Below, in pieces: positions 26,718-36,278 of a stretch of 64,000 nucleotides of DNA. The position numbers were made by a program, and so were the translations under genes. Each line of letters opens with the position of its first letter. The first letter of the stretch is position 1. Location of the stretch: contig JAETNQ010000017.1 in assembly GCA_021772075.1 (NCBI GenBank), forward strand, positions 1 through 64,000, written 5' to 3'. A model generated the notes under the pieces. That model saw only the letters and a list, made by a program, of their open reading frames with translations. It was not told where the DNA came from and ran no database searches. The DNA is from Lachnospiraceae bacterium. Lineage in GTDB: Bacteria; Bacillota; Clostridia; Lachnospirales; Lachnospiraceae.

Positions 26718-28949
26718 TCACCGGCCCGCGTCCTTTGCTGTAAGCACAAAAACTCTGGAATCAAAATCCCCCGTACATAAGTCTCTGTCCGCGCCTTCCC
26801 CGGAAGCATAATCCGTCGTTATCAGTCCGAGGTTCATCAGCTCATTTCCAAAATAATACCCTTCCCGGCCTGAAATTTCATAACGGTATTCTTCCTCCAG
26901 GCCTTGCAGCTTTATTCTTCCATAAGGCATGTTCGCCCCGCACAAAATCCGGTACCATCCCACGACAGCCAGCGTCCGTTCCGCATTCACCGCCATCCAT
27001 GCGGCCACATTACCGTCAAAGGGACTTCTCAGCCGGTAAAAATCGCCGAATTGCAGCACTTCCCTGTATTTTTTCATGAAACGGATCTGTTCCTTCACCT
27101 GCTCCTGCTCTTTGTCCGAAATCTTATTCAAATCCAATTCATAGCCAAAGGTACCGAAATACGCCACATTTGCCCGCGTATGCAGAGGGGTATTGCGGTA
27201 CACCTGGTGGTTCGGCGTCACCGAAACATGGCTCCCGATACTGCTGACAGGATAGCAGAAAGAAGTGCCGTACTGGATTTTCAGCCTTTCCGCCGCATCG
27301 GAATCGTCGCTCGCCCATCCCTGCGGCGCATAATAAAGGATACCCGGATCAAACCTCCCGCCGCCGCTGGCGCAGGACTCAAACAATACTTCAGGGAATC
27401 GGGCGGTCAGTCTTTCATACAAGTCATATACGCCCAGAATATATCTGTGGAATACCTCCCCCTGGCGGTCGGCCGGAAGCGCCCGCGAATAGCATTCCGT
27501 AATGCTGCGGTTCATATCCCATTTTACATACGATACCTTCGCACCGCCGAGTATTTTTTCCATCATATGATAAATCCTGTCCACCACTTCCTTCCGGGAA
27601 AAATCAAGAACATACTGGAACCGCCCATGGGAACTATGACGGCCCGGCGTCTCGATGATCCAGTCAGGATGTTCCCTATATAGATCGGAATCTTTATTTA
27701 CCATCTCCGGTTCAAACCAGAGCCCGAACTTCATGCCAAGCCCTTCTATTTCCTCTGCCAGCCCTTCGATGCCATCCGCCAGGCGTTCCGGATTCGCCAC
27801 CCAGTCTCCAAGCCCGGCCCGCTCATTGCTTCGCTGCCCAAACCACCCGTCATCCAGGACAAACAGCTCCACCCCGAATTCCGCCGCCTTTTTGGCAATT
27901 TCCAAAAGACGTTCCTTTGTAAAATCAAAATAAGTAGCTTCCCAGTTATTGATCAGGATCGGCCTTGCCCTGTCCCTCCAATATCCTCTTGCCAGCCGTT
28001 CTCTGTACAGCTTATGGAAAATCCGGCTCATGCCGTTTAATCCTTCCGCAGAATAAACCATTACTGCTTCAGGAGTCTGGAAACTTTCCCCGGTTTCTAA
28101 TTTCCAGTCAAACCAGGACGGATGGATTCCCATCAGAACCCTTGTGGTATCATGGGTATCCACCTGCGCCTGTGCCAGAAAATTGCCGCTATAGACTAAG
28201 CTGAACCCGATCGCCTCCCCCTGGAACTCGTCTGCCGCAGGACGTTTCAGCGCAATAAAGGGATTATGTTCATGGGAAGAATGCCCCCTCATACTGTCCA
28301 CCGCCTGGATCCCCTGTTCCAGCTTCCTCACCTTCACATGCCTTTCCCTTGCCCACGCGCCGGAAAGCTGCACCCATTCATAATCGCTGTCCGGCAGATC
28401 CATGCAAAGGCTCATGGCAGTCAGGAGATGCACCGGTTCCTCCCCGTCATTCATGATCCTCGCGCTTCTCGCAAGGGCGCCCGTTTCAAAGATCGTATAC
28501 AAAAGCTCCAGACGGATATCCGCCTCCGCATCCTCTAAGAAGACAGTCAATGTCATTCCTTCTTCCGGGGACTCCGTATACGTCGCGGGAAGGCCGGGCA
28601 GTTTCGGCTTCCCTTTTGCAATGGCAAAATCCCGGAACCGGAAGTCCGAAATCCTGCTTCCGTTTTTTTGAAGAATTTCAATCGCCGGACTGCGGAAATC
28701 CGTAGTCCCGTATACCCCGTATTCCTGTTTCACATGCGCCAGTGAAAATCTCTTTTCATCATCAAATATATAGGATGACATCGCCCGGGGCATCATCTCC
28801 AGCAAATAAGAATAATCCTTCCCTTCGCTGATCCTCTTTCCGAAGTACAGCTGCCCCAGATGGCCGTTCGGCAGCACGATCATCAAATGGCTGATCTCGT
28901 CATTATATAAATGAAAAATTCTTTTTTCTTCCTGATATATGATGTTCAT
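26718..28949 (-). CDS. Alpha-galactosidase, GH36
   Basis: A 743-residue cytoplasmic glycosidase hydrolysing alpha-1,6-galactosides such as melibiose and raffinose-family sugars. An N-terminal beta-sandwich (about 1-320) is followed by the (beta/alpha)8 barrel and a C-terminal sheet. The nucleophile is in KWDMNR at Asp478 and the acid/base in WASDDSD at Asp548. FESCASGGGRFD is a further family motif. I start at ATG 28949 with GGGGAGGAGG upstream; a longer frame to 29030 has no such site. No signal peptide. A TATAAT at 28998-29003 may be its -10, but no -35 fits, so an activator may be needed. No sugar transporter lies next to it. Confidence 0.93.
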   Translation of the reverse strand: MNIIYQEEKRIFHLYNDEISHLMIVLPNGHLGQLYFGKRISEGKDYSYLLEMMPRAMSSYIFDDEKRFSLAHVKQEYGVYGTTDFRSPAIEILQKNGSRISDFRFRDFAIAKGKPKLPGLPATYTESPEEGMTLTVFLEDAEADIRLELLYTIFETGALARSARIMNDGEEPVHLLTAMSLCMDLPDSDYEWVQLSGAWARERHVKVRKLEQGIQAVDSMRGHSSHEHNPFIALKRPAADEFQGEAIGFSLVYSGNFLAQAQVDTHDTTRVLMGIHPSWFDWKLETGESFQTPEAVMVYSAEGLNGMSRIFHKLYRERLARGYWRDRARPILINNWEATYFDFTKERLLEIAKKAAEFGVELFVLDDGWFGQRSNERAGLGDWVANPERLADGIEGLAEEIEGLGMKFGLWFEPEMVNKDSDLYREHPDWIIETPGRHSSHGRFQYVLDFSRKEVVDRIYHMMEKILGGAKVSYVKWDMNRSITECYSRALPADRQGEVFHRYILGVYDLYERLTARFPEVLFESCASGGGRFDPGILYYAPQGWASDDSDAAERLKIQYGTSFCYPVSSIGSHVSVTPNHQVYRNTPLHTRANVAYFGTFGYELDLNKISDKEQEQVKEQIRFMKKYREVLQFGDFYRLRSPFDGNVAAWMAVNAERTLAVVGWYRILCGANMPYGRIKLQGLEEEYRYEISGREGYYFGNELMNLGLITTDYASGEGADRDLCTGDFDSRVFVLTAKDAGR

Positions 28950-29107
28950 ACTTTTTCCTCCTCCCCATTTCCTTTCTTTATCCCTGCTTAATATGCCATT
29001 ATAAAGAAATACACGGAGGATTCCCAGCATTCCTTGTTGAAAAAAACAGTCAAAATGTTAAATAATATTTTTTCTCTTACATATACTGTTTTTAAGGAGC
29101 TGATGAC

Positions 29108-29632
29108 ATGCGAAATAAATTACTCATTTATACCCTGATTGGTATCTTTTTTACTATTCTTACCGGCACCCTTTCCCATTTCCTCTATGAATGGAGCGGA
29201 AACAACCGATATATCGGTTTAATTGCCCCTGTCAGCGAGTCCGTATGGGAACATATGAAAATGGTCTTTTTCCCTATGTTTCTCTATTGCAGCATAGAAA
29301 ATATCCTGCTGCAAAAAGATTATCCCTGTATTTACAAAGCCAATGCCTATGCGATTTATACCGGGGTCTTTTCCATCCCTGTTCTTTTTTATACTTATAC
29401 CGGGATTCTCGGCAAAAATTATCTGGCCGGGGACATCGCCGTCTTCTGCCTGAGCGTCGTTCTTGCTTTTCTGTCAAGCTGCCTTCTCTCGAAAACCGCA
29501 TCTGCCTCTTCCTGCAAAAGAAAAAGCAAAATCGCTGTCTGTTATTATGCAGCGGTTTTGCTTCTTTTCTTTTGTTTTACCATATTCACCCGGTATCCGC
29601 CCACAAACATCGGACTTTTCCAAGCGCCCTGA
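29108..29632 (+). CDS. Integral membrane protein (DUF6512-like)
   Basis: A 174-residue protein with about five hydrophobic segments (about 6-24, 48-62, 78-98, 108-125 and 142-162). Characteristic is the polar SESVWEHMKM segment after the first helix. From memory it resembles DUF6512 membrane proteins of Firmicutes. AAGGAG lies eight bases before ATG 29108. A weak promoter (TTGAAA 29037-29042, 16 nt, TAAATA 29059-29064) may serve it. Divergent from the alpha-galactosidase gene. Function unknown. Confidence 0.7.
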   Translation: MRNKLLIYTLIGIFFTILTGTLSHFLYEWSGNNRYIGLIAPVSESVWEHMKMVFFPMFLYCSIENILLQKDYPCIYKANAYAIYTGVFSIPVLFYTYTGILGKNYLAGDIAVFCLSVVLAFLSSCLLSKTASASSCKRKSKIAVCYYAAVLLLFFCFTIFTRYPPTNIGLFQAP

Positions 29633-29653
29633 ATTTTTTCTACCGAAAACCTT

Positions 29654-29893
29654 TCAGGCAGCGCCGTCCCCGGCATTATCTATGTGCCGCTTTAAGATCT
29701 CCGCCACTTCCTCCAAGCTGAGATTGGAATCATCGATCAGTTCTTCAAGGCTTTCCAGCCTGGCCATCCTTTGTTCATGAACCAGTTCCTGCAGTTCTTC
29801 CTTTTCTTTCCGTACTCTTTCTTCCAATGCCCCGATTACTTCCTGCTTATCGGCAATCTTTTCTTCTATGGATTTCCTGACGCCTCTTGCCAT
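29654..29893 (-). CDS. Small coiled-coil protein
   Basis: A 79-residue charged helical protein beginning MARGVRKSIEEKIADK, with a heptad-like run of Leu, Glu and Lys (about 10-60) and a C-terminal helix LSLEEVAEILKRHI. AGGGGTG lies just before ATG 29893. No family or partner is recognised; convergent with the DUF6512-like gene, 20 nt apart. Confidence 0.55.
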   Translation of the reverse strand: MARGVRKSIEEKIADKQEVIGALEERVRKEKEELQELVHEQRMARLESLEELIDDSNLSLEEVAEILKRHIDNAGDGAA

Positions 29894-30002
29894 AATTCAC
29901 CCCTTTTCTGCCATTCCAGCGTTTTTGTGCGCGAAATCTTTTCCGCCCTTCTCTCTCCGGGCAGAATTAGTATATTATATGGACAAGATTGGGATTTTAT
30001 TC

Positions 30003-30070
30003 CAAAAAACTGCAAAGCCCTGAATATTTTCAAAAACTTGCAGTTTGATGCCCCGCTGCTTGCGGCGGGG
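30003..30070 (-). terminator. Two adjacent hairpins after the 96-residue gene
   Basis: On the minus strand AAACTGCAA pairs with TTTGCAGTTT across a long loop (30003-30046) and runs into TTTTTT. Just before it, CCCCGC..GCGGGG (30051-30070) forms a compact GC hairpin. On the plus strand that hairpin is followed by TTTTGG, so this block could stop transcription from both sides. Confidence 0.6.
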
Positions 30071-30078
30071 TTTTGGCT

Positions 30079-30369
30079 TTATGCCAGCTTCGCCTTTAAT
30101 TCTTTTACATCTGTTTCCAGCATTCTTACTTTAATTGCCAGCATTTCCACTTCATTGCTGGGTTTCATGGCTTCATGCAGATTTCTCGACAAATCCAGAT
30201 GCCCTTCTGCAACCCGTTGAATATTCACGCGGATTTCATTTTCGAGAACCAGTTTAATACCCTTCACATCTTCCCTGACAGTTTTTAACTCTGTTTCCAT
30301 CGTACCCATTCGTGCTTCCATCGCATTTACTTTTTCAAGCAGCAGATCCAGCTTTTCGCTGTCTGTCAT
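30079..30369 (-). CDS. Small coiled-coil protein
   Basis: A 96-residue helical protein from ATG 30369 (GGGGGC upstream). It starts MTDSEKLDLLLEKVNAME and shows heptad spacing of Leu, Met and Val through most of its length, ending KVRMLETDVKELKAKLA. Proteins of this build are common in Firmicutes near mobile or phage genes but nothing mobile is visible here. Function unknown. Confidence 0.6.
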   Translation of the reverse strand: MTDSEKLDLLLEKVNAMEARMGTMETELKTVREDVKGIKLVLENEIRVNIQRVAEGHLDLSRNLHEAMKPSNEVEMLAIKVRMLETDVKELKAKLA

Positions 30370-30557
30370 ATTACCGCCCCCTTTCGCTGTTATCTTGACC
30401 ATCTTTTTGTTTTAGTATATCATAGGCCGGATATAAAGTCTATTCAACTGCCCCCAAAAAATTGTCCAAAAAATATGCTTCCCTGCATAATCTATTCGAT
30501 TTTGATCCCTGAAAAATTGATTTCAAAATCTTCCTTTTATTACTTGCCAGACCCGCC

Positions 30558-30594
30558 AAAAAAGATGCCCGAACCATAAGGCCAGGCATCTTTT
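30558..30594 (-). terminator. Terminator of the 30610-31752 gene
   Basis: On the minus strand AAAAGATGCC pairs with GGCATCTTTTTT, with a 13-15 nt loop and a T run. It begins 16 nt after the stop of the secreted protein gene. Confidence 0.88.
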
Positions 30595-30609
30595 CGCTTT
30601 CATAAAAAA

Positions 30610-31752
30610 TTATGGATTGATCACTACCGCATAGGTTCCGAATGCAGTCGCATTGATAGTAATTGTCGCATTGTTCGTGTCAATATCTTCAAAGAGAACC
30701 GGGGTTCCATCCGGATTCAGGCACAGGATCGAATAACTATGTCCTGCATTTGCCAGTGAACCGGGCAGACCAAAGGTCATTGCAACCGGCGCTGCCGTAT
30801 TACGGATATTTGTAACCACGCCGGCTTTTGTAATCGTATACAAATCCACATTGAGATATGCCACAATGCTTCTGCCGCTTGTCTCAGCAACCGTTTTCAA
30901 AGCATCTTTCATTTCCCTGTTGCGGCTGTCGCAAATATATGTCCTTACATTCGTGCCGGCCGCCACGTCCGCCTCGCTAAGCCCTGCCGCCGCTGCTACT
31001 GCTGCCGCCGGGGAAGTTACTGCAACGTTGTTCATGGATGTGGCCGTATAAACGCCTCCTACTGTGGAAGCTCCTGCATTTCCAGCCGCTCCGCCATTGC
31101 CAGCGGGTGCTGCCGCTCCGCCGCCCCCTGCTGCCGGCGCGGAATCGGAAGAACCGCCGGAAGAACTGGATCCGCCGCCGGAAGAACCGGAATCTCCGCC
31201 GGAACCGGAGTCTCCATTGGAGTCACCACCGGAAGGATTGTCGCAATCAGAATCGGGTGCCTCTGATAACGGAGAAACCGTCAGTTCCTTTGACATATCG
31301 CCTCTGAACGATGCCGATATATAATCAACCTGCGACTCTCCACTGACCGTCGTTGTCTTTGTTATGGAAGCATATTCGTTATGCATTTCAAAACTAATAT
31401 TCTTGTATGATGGATCGGGTACTGTAAAAGTTGCCGAACGATTATTCGCATTAAGCGTCGGACCGTCATTAATACTCAATGTCCAAACATCAAATTCCAA
31501 CCCTTTAATTTCCTCTGCCGGCACAGCCGTTCCATCCGAATAGGTAGGTGTTGTTATTACATTAACCGTTATCTGTTCTCCAGGACTAGCGTTTGTAACT
31601 TCTTCTCCCGACGCATTCAAGAACTGGATCTTTACATCCACATACGCTTCCTCCGATGCATTCGCACTCGCAACCTTCATAATCACAGGTATGCAGACAG
31701 CCAATGTCAACGCCGTCATCAAAGCTTTTTTGATAAAACTTTTAAAATCCAT
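30610..31752 (-). CDS. Secreted protein with Ser/Gly/Ala linker
   Basis: A 380-residue protein from ATG 31752 (AAGGAGGAG upstream). A signal peptide (MDFKSFIKKALMTALTLAVC, cleavage near ASA) is followed by a beta-rich domain (about 30-170), a low-complexity linker of Gly, Ser, Asp, then Ala and Gly (about 180-245), and a second domain (about 250-380) of alternating beta strands ending FGTYAVVINP. No LPxTG or lipobox is present, so it is probably released or wall-associated. No family recognised. The long leader and its own terminator show a monocistronic, possibly regulated gene. Confidence 0.65.
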   Translation of the reverse strand: MDFKSFIKKALMTALTLAVCIPVIMKVASANASEEAYVDVKIQFLNASGEEVTNASPGEQITVNVITTPTYSDGTAVPAEEIKGLEFDVWTLSINDGPTLNANNRSATFTVPDPSYKNISFEMHNEYASITKTTTVSGESQVDYISASFRGDMSKELTVSPLSEAPDSDCDNPSGGDSNGDSGSGGDSGSSGGGSSSSGGSSDSAPAAGGGGAAAPAGNGGAAGNAGASTVGGVYTATSMNNVAVTSPAAAVAAAAGLSEADVAAGTNVRTYICDSRNREMKDALKTVAETSGRSIVAYLNVDLYTITKAGVVTNIRNTAAPVAMTFGLPGSLANAGHSYSILCLNPDGTPVLFEDIDTNNATITINATAFGTYAVVINP

Positions 31753-32013
31753 CTTTATCTCCTCCTTACATATTAAGTAATCGCTAAATACAGTCTCATC
31801 CATTTCACCCCCCCCCGAAAAAAATCGGGGCAAATGAACCTAACGGAAAATCGATAAAATTGAAAAATAAATTCTCACTTACTTCTTTCCTTTTATTCTC
31901 TCTTCCTTAGGAATCAACTCTTTTTCGCGCATCCTCCTTCCTTAATATTTGGGAGTGACAAACCTATCAGAATATTGAATTCAGCTGTTTTCTGTAAGAT
32001 TACCTTTGTAATT

Positions 32014-32042
32014 AATTTACCATATGTTGTCACCCTATGCAA
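32014..32042 (-). promoter_or_regulatory. Promoter of the secreted protein gene with a 250-nt leader
   Basis: Minus-strand TTGCAT (32037-32042), 17-nt spacer, TAAATT (32014-32019). Transcription would start near 32007, leaving a leader of about 255 nt before ATG 31752. The leader contains a CCCCGA..TCGGGG dyad next to a C8/G9 tract (31808-31830) but no riboswitch class that I recognise. Confidence 0.6.
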
Positions 32043-32115
32043 GTCCGAATTTTCAGTCCCCCTCCCCTTTTTCTCCTATTTTTGCTTATTGAATCACTAT
32101 ATAAAAAAGACGAAA

Positions 32116-32163
32116 TACCAAATATAGTTCCTTTCGGCGCAACGGAATCTATATCTGGTATTC
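32116..32163. repeat. Inverted repeat upstream of aroC
   Basis: AATACCAAATATAGTTCC and GGAATCTATATCTGGTATT pair with two or three mismatches around a GC-rich 11-nt loop. On the minus strand the second arm is followed shortly by TTTTTT, as in a terminator, but no minus-strand gene precedes it. It lies about 110 nt before aroC. The remaining 31753-32273 interval holds only the two promoters described. Confidence 0.6.
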
Positions 32164-32273
32164 TGAAAATAATTACAAAACATTGAGCCGGCGGCCATCC
32201 ATGGACTTTGTCTGTCAGCTGTGTTACAATAAAACCACTTTATAAATTCCATCATTATAAAAGGAGGGCAATT

Positions 32274-33374
32274 ATGTCCGGTTCCACATTCGGTACTTTT
32301 TTTAGAATATCCACCTGGGGCGAATCCCACGGGAAAGCGCTCGGCGCAGTCATCGACGGCTGCCCTGCGGGGCTTCCTCTCACCGAGGAAGATATCCAAC
32401 AGTATTTAGACAGGCGCAAGCCCGGCCAAACCAATATTTCCACCCCCCGGAAGGAGGACGACCTTGTGGAAATCCTTTCCGGCACGTTCGAAGGGCTTAC
32501 CACCGGTACGCCCATTTCCCTTATCGTCAGGAATACTTCCCAAAAATCCCGGGATTACAGCGAAATCGCTTCTTACTACCGTCCCGGCCACGCAGACTAT
32601 ACTTTTGACCAGAAATACGGTTTCCGCGATTACCGGGGCGGAGGACGCTCTTCGGGCAGGGAAACCATCGGAAGGGTTGCCGCAGGGGCAATCGCCGCCA
32701 AAATCCTGAAAGAACTCGGGGTAGAAATCCTTACCTATACCAAATCCATCGGCCCCATCCAGATCAATCCTGATGCTTTTGATAAGGAAGCCATCCGCAA
32801 TACTTCCACCTGTATGCCCGATTATCAGGCGGATAAGGAAGCTAACGCCTATCTGGCTTCCTGCATGGCGGACAAAGATTCGGCAGGCGGCGTCATCGAA
32901 TGCCGCATCCAAGAGGTACCTGCCGGAATCGGCGATCCCGTCTTTGAGAAGCTGGATGCCAATCTGGCGAAAGCCATTATGTCCATCGGCGCAGTAAAGG
33001 CTTTTGAAATCGGAGACGGTTTCCGGGTCAGCACGGCCAACGGCTCCTCCAACAACGATTTCTTTCTTTCCGAAAATGGAGAAATCCGAAAGAAGACCAA
33101 CCATGCGGGCGGCATTCTGGGCGGCATAAGCGATGGATCGGAAATTGTCCTGCGCGCCTATGTCAAACCCACTCCTTCTATTTTCCAGGAGCAGGAAACC
33201 ATAAACCAAAACGGGGAAAATATCCGTGTCCAAATAAAAGGAAGACATGATCCCATCATCGTCCCCCGCGCCGTGGTCGTCGTAGAAGCAATGGCTGCTC
33301 TTACACTGGCGGATGCCATGATCGGAAACATGTCCTCCCGTATTTCCTATTTAAAAGATTTTTATCATATTTGA
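32274..33374 (+). CDS. aroC: Chorismate synthase
   Basis: A 366-residue FMN-dependent enzyme, last step of the shikimate pathway (EPSP to chorismate). Motifs WGESHGKALG at the N-terminus, DYRGGGRSSGRETIGRVAAGA near 120-140, and the C-terminal GRHDPIIVPRA are diagnostic. I start at ATG 32274, which has AAAGGAGGG upstream; in-frame codons before it back to 32208 lack a ribosome binding site. A likely promoter is TGGACT, 17 nt, TACAAT ending near 32229. No other shikimate gene is nearby. Its last 10 bases overlap the convergent lactonase gene. Confidence 0.96.
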   Translation: MSGSTFGTFFRISTWGESHGKALGAVIDGCPAGLPLTEEDIQQYLDRRKPGQTNISTPRKEDDLVEILSGTFEGLTTGTPISLIVRNTSQKSRDYSEIASYYRPGHADYTFDQKYGFRDYRGGGRSSGRETIGRVAAGAIAAKILKELGVEILTYTKSIGPIQINPDAFDKEAIRNTSTCMPDYQADKEANAYLASCMADKDSAGGVIECRIQEVPAGIGDPVFEKLDANLAKAIMSIGAVKAFEIGDGFRVSTANGSSNNDFFLSENGEIRKKTNHAGGILGGISDGSEIVLRAYVKPTPSIFQEQETINQNGENIRVQIKGRHDPIIVPRAVVVVEAMAALTLADAMIGNMSSRISYLKDFYHI

Positions 33375-34420
33375 TGGAATATGATGCAATTCGGTTTATC
33401 CACCTTAAGTTCCGGCCCGTTCATGACAAGAAGCCCTTTTTCCATGTCCACAGTGAAAAACGTCATCGTATCCGATTCATGGTTTAATGACACCAGATGC
33501 CTGTTATCAGGGAAAAGGGCGGCATCCTTCGGATAATCGCCGCTGATCGGCAGGCAAAGCACTTTCTTCAGCAGGCCGCTCTCATGCCCGATCCGGTAGA
33601 TCACTACGCTGTTATCCCCCGCATTGGAACTCACCATATATCGGTAATCCGCAGAGAAGTTAAGCGCGCTGGCGGCAGAGCCGCTGGCATGGTAATCGTT
33701 CAACGTGGAAATATTCTGCAGTTTTTCAAATTCCGGATTATTGTTGACCTCGCGGTATCCATATACATCGATATAATTTTTTAACTCATGGACAATATAA
33801 AGCAATGTGCCGTCCGGAGAAAACTTCAGATGCCTGGGGGCGGATTCCTGCTCGCTCCTGATAACGTCCGCCAGATGAAGGGTTCCTTTTTCCTTATCCA
33901 GCCTGTAAACCTTCACATGATCCATGCCGAGATCCGCCGCGCAAAGATATTTATTATCCCTCGTCATTTTCACGCAATTTACATGGGGCCTGAAATTCCT
34001 CTCCGCAATGCTTCCCAAGCCTTTATGGAATATCTCATCCGTAATATCCCCTGCCTTCCCGTCCTCGTTCAGACGAAGCACCGTTATTTTGCCGTCATGG
34101 TATCCGGCCACAAAAAGGTATTTATCTTCATAATCCGTCGATAAATAGCATCCCCTCATTCCATTGATGGACGCATGCCCAAGGAAATCCAGTTCCCCGC
34201 CGGGCAGTATTTTATAAGACTCCACTCCAAAATCCGTAATAGAATAAAGATATTTCTTGTTATGGGAAATCGTCACATAAGAAGAATTCGTAATCTCCAC
34301 CTGATCTTTCGCCAGCAGTCTTCCGTTCTCCATATCTACATCATAAATCTTAATTCCATGGTTATCGCCCTTGCCCATCGTATAGGTTGAAACATATGCC
34401 ACATACTTTTCTCCACCCAT
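33365..34420 (-). CDS. Seven-bladed beta-propeller lactonase (6-phosphogluconolactonase type)
   Basis: A 351-residue protein of repeated propeller blades (KYLYSITDFGVESYKI, DKYLFVAGYHDGKITVL, NKYLCAADLGMDHVKVYRL and similar). The segment RPHVNCVKMTRDNKYL and the following ESAPRHLKFSPDG match the YbhE/Pgl lactonase family. Cytoplasmic; would open 6-phosphogluconolactone or a related sugar lactone. No pentose phosphate gene is adjacent, so the physiological substrate is open. It ends convergent with and overlapping aroC by 10 nt. Confidence 0.85.
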   Translation of the reverse strand: MGGEKYVAYVSTYTMGKGDNHGIKIYDVDMENGRLLAKDQVEITNSSYVTISHNKKYLYSITDFGVESYKILPGGELDFLGHASINGMRGCYLSTDYEDKYLFVAGYHDGKITVLRLNEDGKAGDITDEIFHKGLGSIAERNFRPHVNCVKMTRDNKYLCAADLGMDHVKVYRLDKEKGTLHLADVIRSEQESAPRHLKFSPDGTLLYIVHELKNYIDVYGYREVNNNPEFEKLQNISTLNDYHASGSAASALNFSADYRYMVSSNAGDNSVVIYRIGHESGLLKKVLCLPISGDYPKDAALFPDNRHLVSLNHESDTMTFFTVDMEKGLLVMNGPELKVDKPNCIIFHQI

Positions 34421-34493
34421 CGGACCATCCCTCCATAAAAGTTTATCATTTGCAATTCATTATACCACGTTTCTGTTTTTTTGTCATTCCCTA

Positions 34494-34521
34494 TTGACAT
34501 CCGTTCAACTCCTAGTATAAT
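34494..34521 (+). promoter_or_regulatory. Promoter of the regulator-potABCD unit
   Basis: Consensus TTGACA (34494-34499), 16-nt spacer, TATAAT (34516-34521). Transcription would start at about 34528, immediately before the palindrome at 34536-34552. Confidence 0.85.
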
Positions 34522-34535
34522 GGATATCAGCGCTT

Positions 34536-34552
34536 GTTTAGTAAAACTAAAC
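34536..34552 (+). promoter_or_regulatory. Perfect 7-3-7 palindrome, likely operator of the XRE-cupin regulator
   Basis: GTTTAGT-AAA-ACTAAAC is a perfect palindrome located about 8 nt downstream of the expected transcription start and 55 nt before the regulator's ATG. Its size and place suit autorepression by a dimeric XRE-type repressor, here the product of the next gene. Confidence 0.7.
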
Positions 34553-34606
34553 TTTATGTTTATTATCATTTAATCCGCCGGTTACGGAAAGAACACGGAG
34601 AGCCAT

Positions 34607-35149
34607 ATGAATATAGGAAACCGACTAAAGGAACTGCGAATACAAAAAGGTCTTACCCAAGAGGAACTCGCTGACCGCTGCGAGCTGTCCAAAGGCTTTA
34701 TTTCCCAGCTGGAGCGGGATCTTACGTCTCCCTCTATCGCAACGCTGGTAGATATCCTCCAATGTCTCGGCACGGATATCCGGGAATTTTTTTCCGAAGG
34801 CCCCAAAGAGGAACAGATCGTTTTCCACGATTCGGACTATTTTGAAAAAATAGACGAAGAGCTGGGCAACACGGTGGAATGGATCATTCCAAACGCCCAG
34901 AAGAATATAATGGAACCGATACGGCTTACCCTAAAGCCCGGCGGCTCCACCTACCCCGACAATCCCCATGAAGGAGAAGAGTTCGGTTATGTGCTGTCGG
35001 GAAGCATTACGATCGTCATGGGCAAAAAAATGATACGAGCCAAAAAAGGGGAGTCTTTCTATTTTGTCCCTAATACTACCCATTACATAAAGGCAAGCCC
35101 GAAAACCGGAGCCGTCCTTCTGTGGGTCAGCTCGCCCCCCAGCTTCTAA
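34607..35149 (+). CDS. XRE-cupin transcriptional regulator (PuuR-like)
   Basis: A 180-residue regulator with an N-terminal helix-turn-helix (about 5-60: [29 protein letters not shown]) and a C-terminal cupin sensor domain (about 105-178: [28 protein letters not shown]). This two-domain build is shared by PuuR-type regulators of polyamine metabolism. It precedes potA by 55 nt on the same strand, so it most likely senses a polyamine and controls the transporter and itself through the palindrome at 34536-34552. Confidence 0.9.
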   Translation: MNIGNRLKELRIQKGLTQEELADRCELSKGFISQLERDLTSPSIATLVDILQCLGTDIREFFSEGPKEEQIVFHDSDYFEKIDEELGNTVEWIIPNAQKNIMEPIRLTLKPGGSTYPDNPHEGEEFGYVLSGSITIVMGKKMIRAKKGESFYFVPNTTHYIKASPKTGAVLLWVSSPPSF

Positions 35150-35204
35150 AGGCTGTTTCGGCTGCTCTTTACGGAAGAAGATTCATATACCGGAGGTATC
35201 TGAA

Positions 35205-36278
35205 ATGAACAAAGAATTAATTAACTTAGTGGATATATCCAAAGCCTTTGACGGCGAGACGGTGCTGGATGAACTGAACCTGAACATTCATGAAAATGAG
35301 TTTCTCACCCTCCTGGGTCCCAGCGGCTGCGGAAAAACTACGACGCTGCGCATCCTGGGCGGTTTTGCTACCCCTGACAAGGGAAGCGTTATTTTTGACG
35401 GCAAAGATATCACAAATCTTCCGCCGAACAAACGCCAGCTTAATACCGTATTCCAAAAATATGCGTTATTCTCCCATATGAATATCGCGGAAAATATTGC
35501 TTTCGGCCTGAAAATTAAAAACAAACCGAAAACTTACATAGACGACAAGATCAAATATGCTTTAAAACTGGTGAATCTGGAAGGCTTTGAAAAACGTATG
35601 CCCGATTCCCTGAGCGGCGGCCAGCAGCAGCGTATCGCTATCGCCAGAGCCATTGTGAACGAACCGAAAGTACTTCTCCTGGATGAACCTCTCGGCGCCC
35701 TGGATCTGAAGCTGCGCCAGGATATGCAGTATGAGCTGATCCGTCTGAAAAATGAGCTGGGCATTACTTTTATTTATGTTACCCATGACCAGGAGGAAGC
35801 CCTTACCATGTCCGATACGATCGTCGTCATGAACCAAGGCTATATCCAGCAGATCGGCACGCCGGAAACGATCTATAACGAGCCGGAAAATGCTTTTGTC
35901 GCCGATTTTATCGGAGACAGCAATATCATCGATGCCATTATGCTGGAGGACCGCCTGGTTTCCATCCTTGATACTAGATTCCACTGCGTGGATACAGGCT
36001 TCGGGCGCAATCAACCGGTAGACGTCGTCATACGTCCGGAGGATGTGGAACTGACAGCCCCTGAGGACGGCATCCTGAAAGGAACCGTTACCCACCTTAT
36101 TTTCAAAGGCGTTCATTATGAAATGGAAGTAACGGCAAACGGTTTTGAATGGCTGGTGCATTCCACAGGCATGTTCCCGGTGGGAACGGAAGTCGGGATC
36201 AAAGTAGATCCCTTTAACATCCAGATCATGAACAAACCGGCATCGGAAGACGAGGAGGCGGCAGGAATTGAAGAATAG
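35205..36278 (+). CDS. potA: Spermidine/putrescine ABC transporter ATPase
   Basis: A 357-residue ATPase. Walker [10 protein letters not shown] (about 38-46), signature LSGGQQQR (about 135-142), Walker [12 protein letters not shown] and the switch His in THD are present. The C-terminal ~110 residues form the TOBE/OB regulatory domain ([11 protein letters not shown]). It powers uptake by PotBC. CCGGAGG lies upstream of ATG 35205; its end overlaps the potB start by 11 nt. Confidence 0.95.
   Translation: MNKELINLVDISKAFDGETVLDELNLNIHENEFLTLLGPSGCGKTTTLRILGGFATPDKGSVIFDGKDITNLPPNKRQLNTVFQKYALFSHMNIAENIAFGLKIKNKPKTYIDDKIKYALKLVNLEGFEKRMPDSLSGGQQQRIAIARAIVNEPKVLLLDEPLGALDLKLRQDMQYELIRLKNELGITFIYVTHDQEEALTMSDTIVVMNQGYIQQIGTPETIYNEPENAFVADFIGDSNIIDAIMLEDRLVSILDTRFHCVDTGFGRNQPVDVVIRPEDVELTAPEDGILKGTVTHLIFKGVHYEMEVTANGFEWLVHSTGMFPVGTEVGIKVDPFNIQIMNKPASEDEEAAGIEE

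Noticed and set aside
31870-31935. 17-codon frame in the same leader starting directly after GGAGG
   Set aside because: The ATG follows the Shine-Dalgarno without any spacing, and the peptide has no recognisable feature.
31753-32007. c-di-GMP riboswitch in the long leader of the secreted protein
   Set aside because: None of the GEMM consensus segments are present.
32406-33248. Long minus-strand frame opposite aroC
   Set aside because: Antisense shadow of a well-recognised gene; no start signal and no family pattern.
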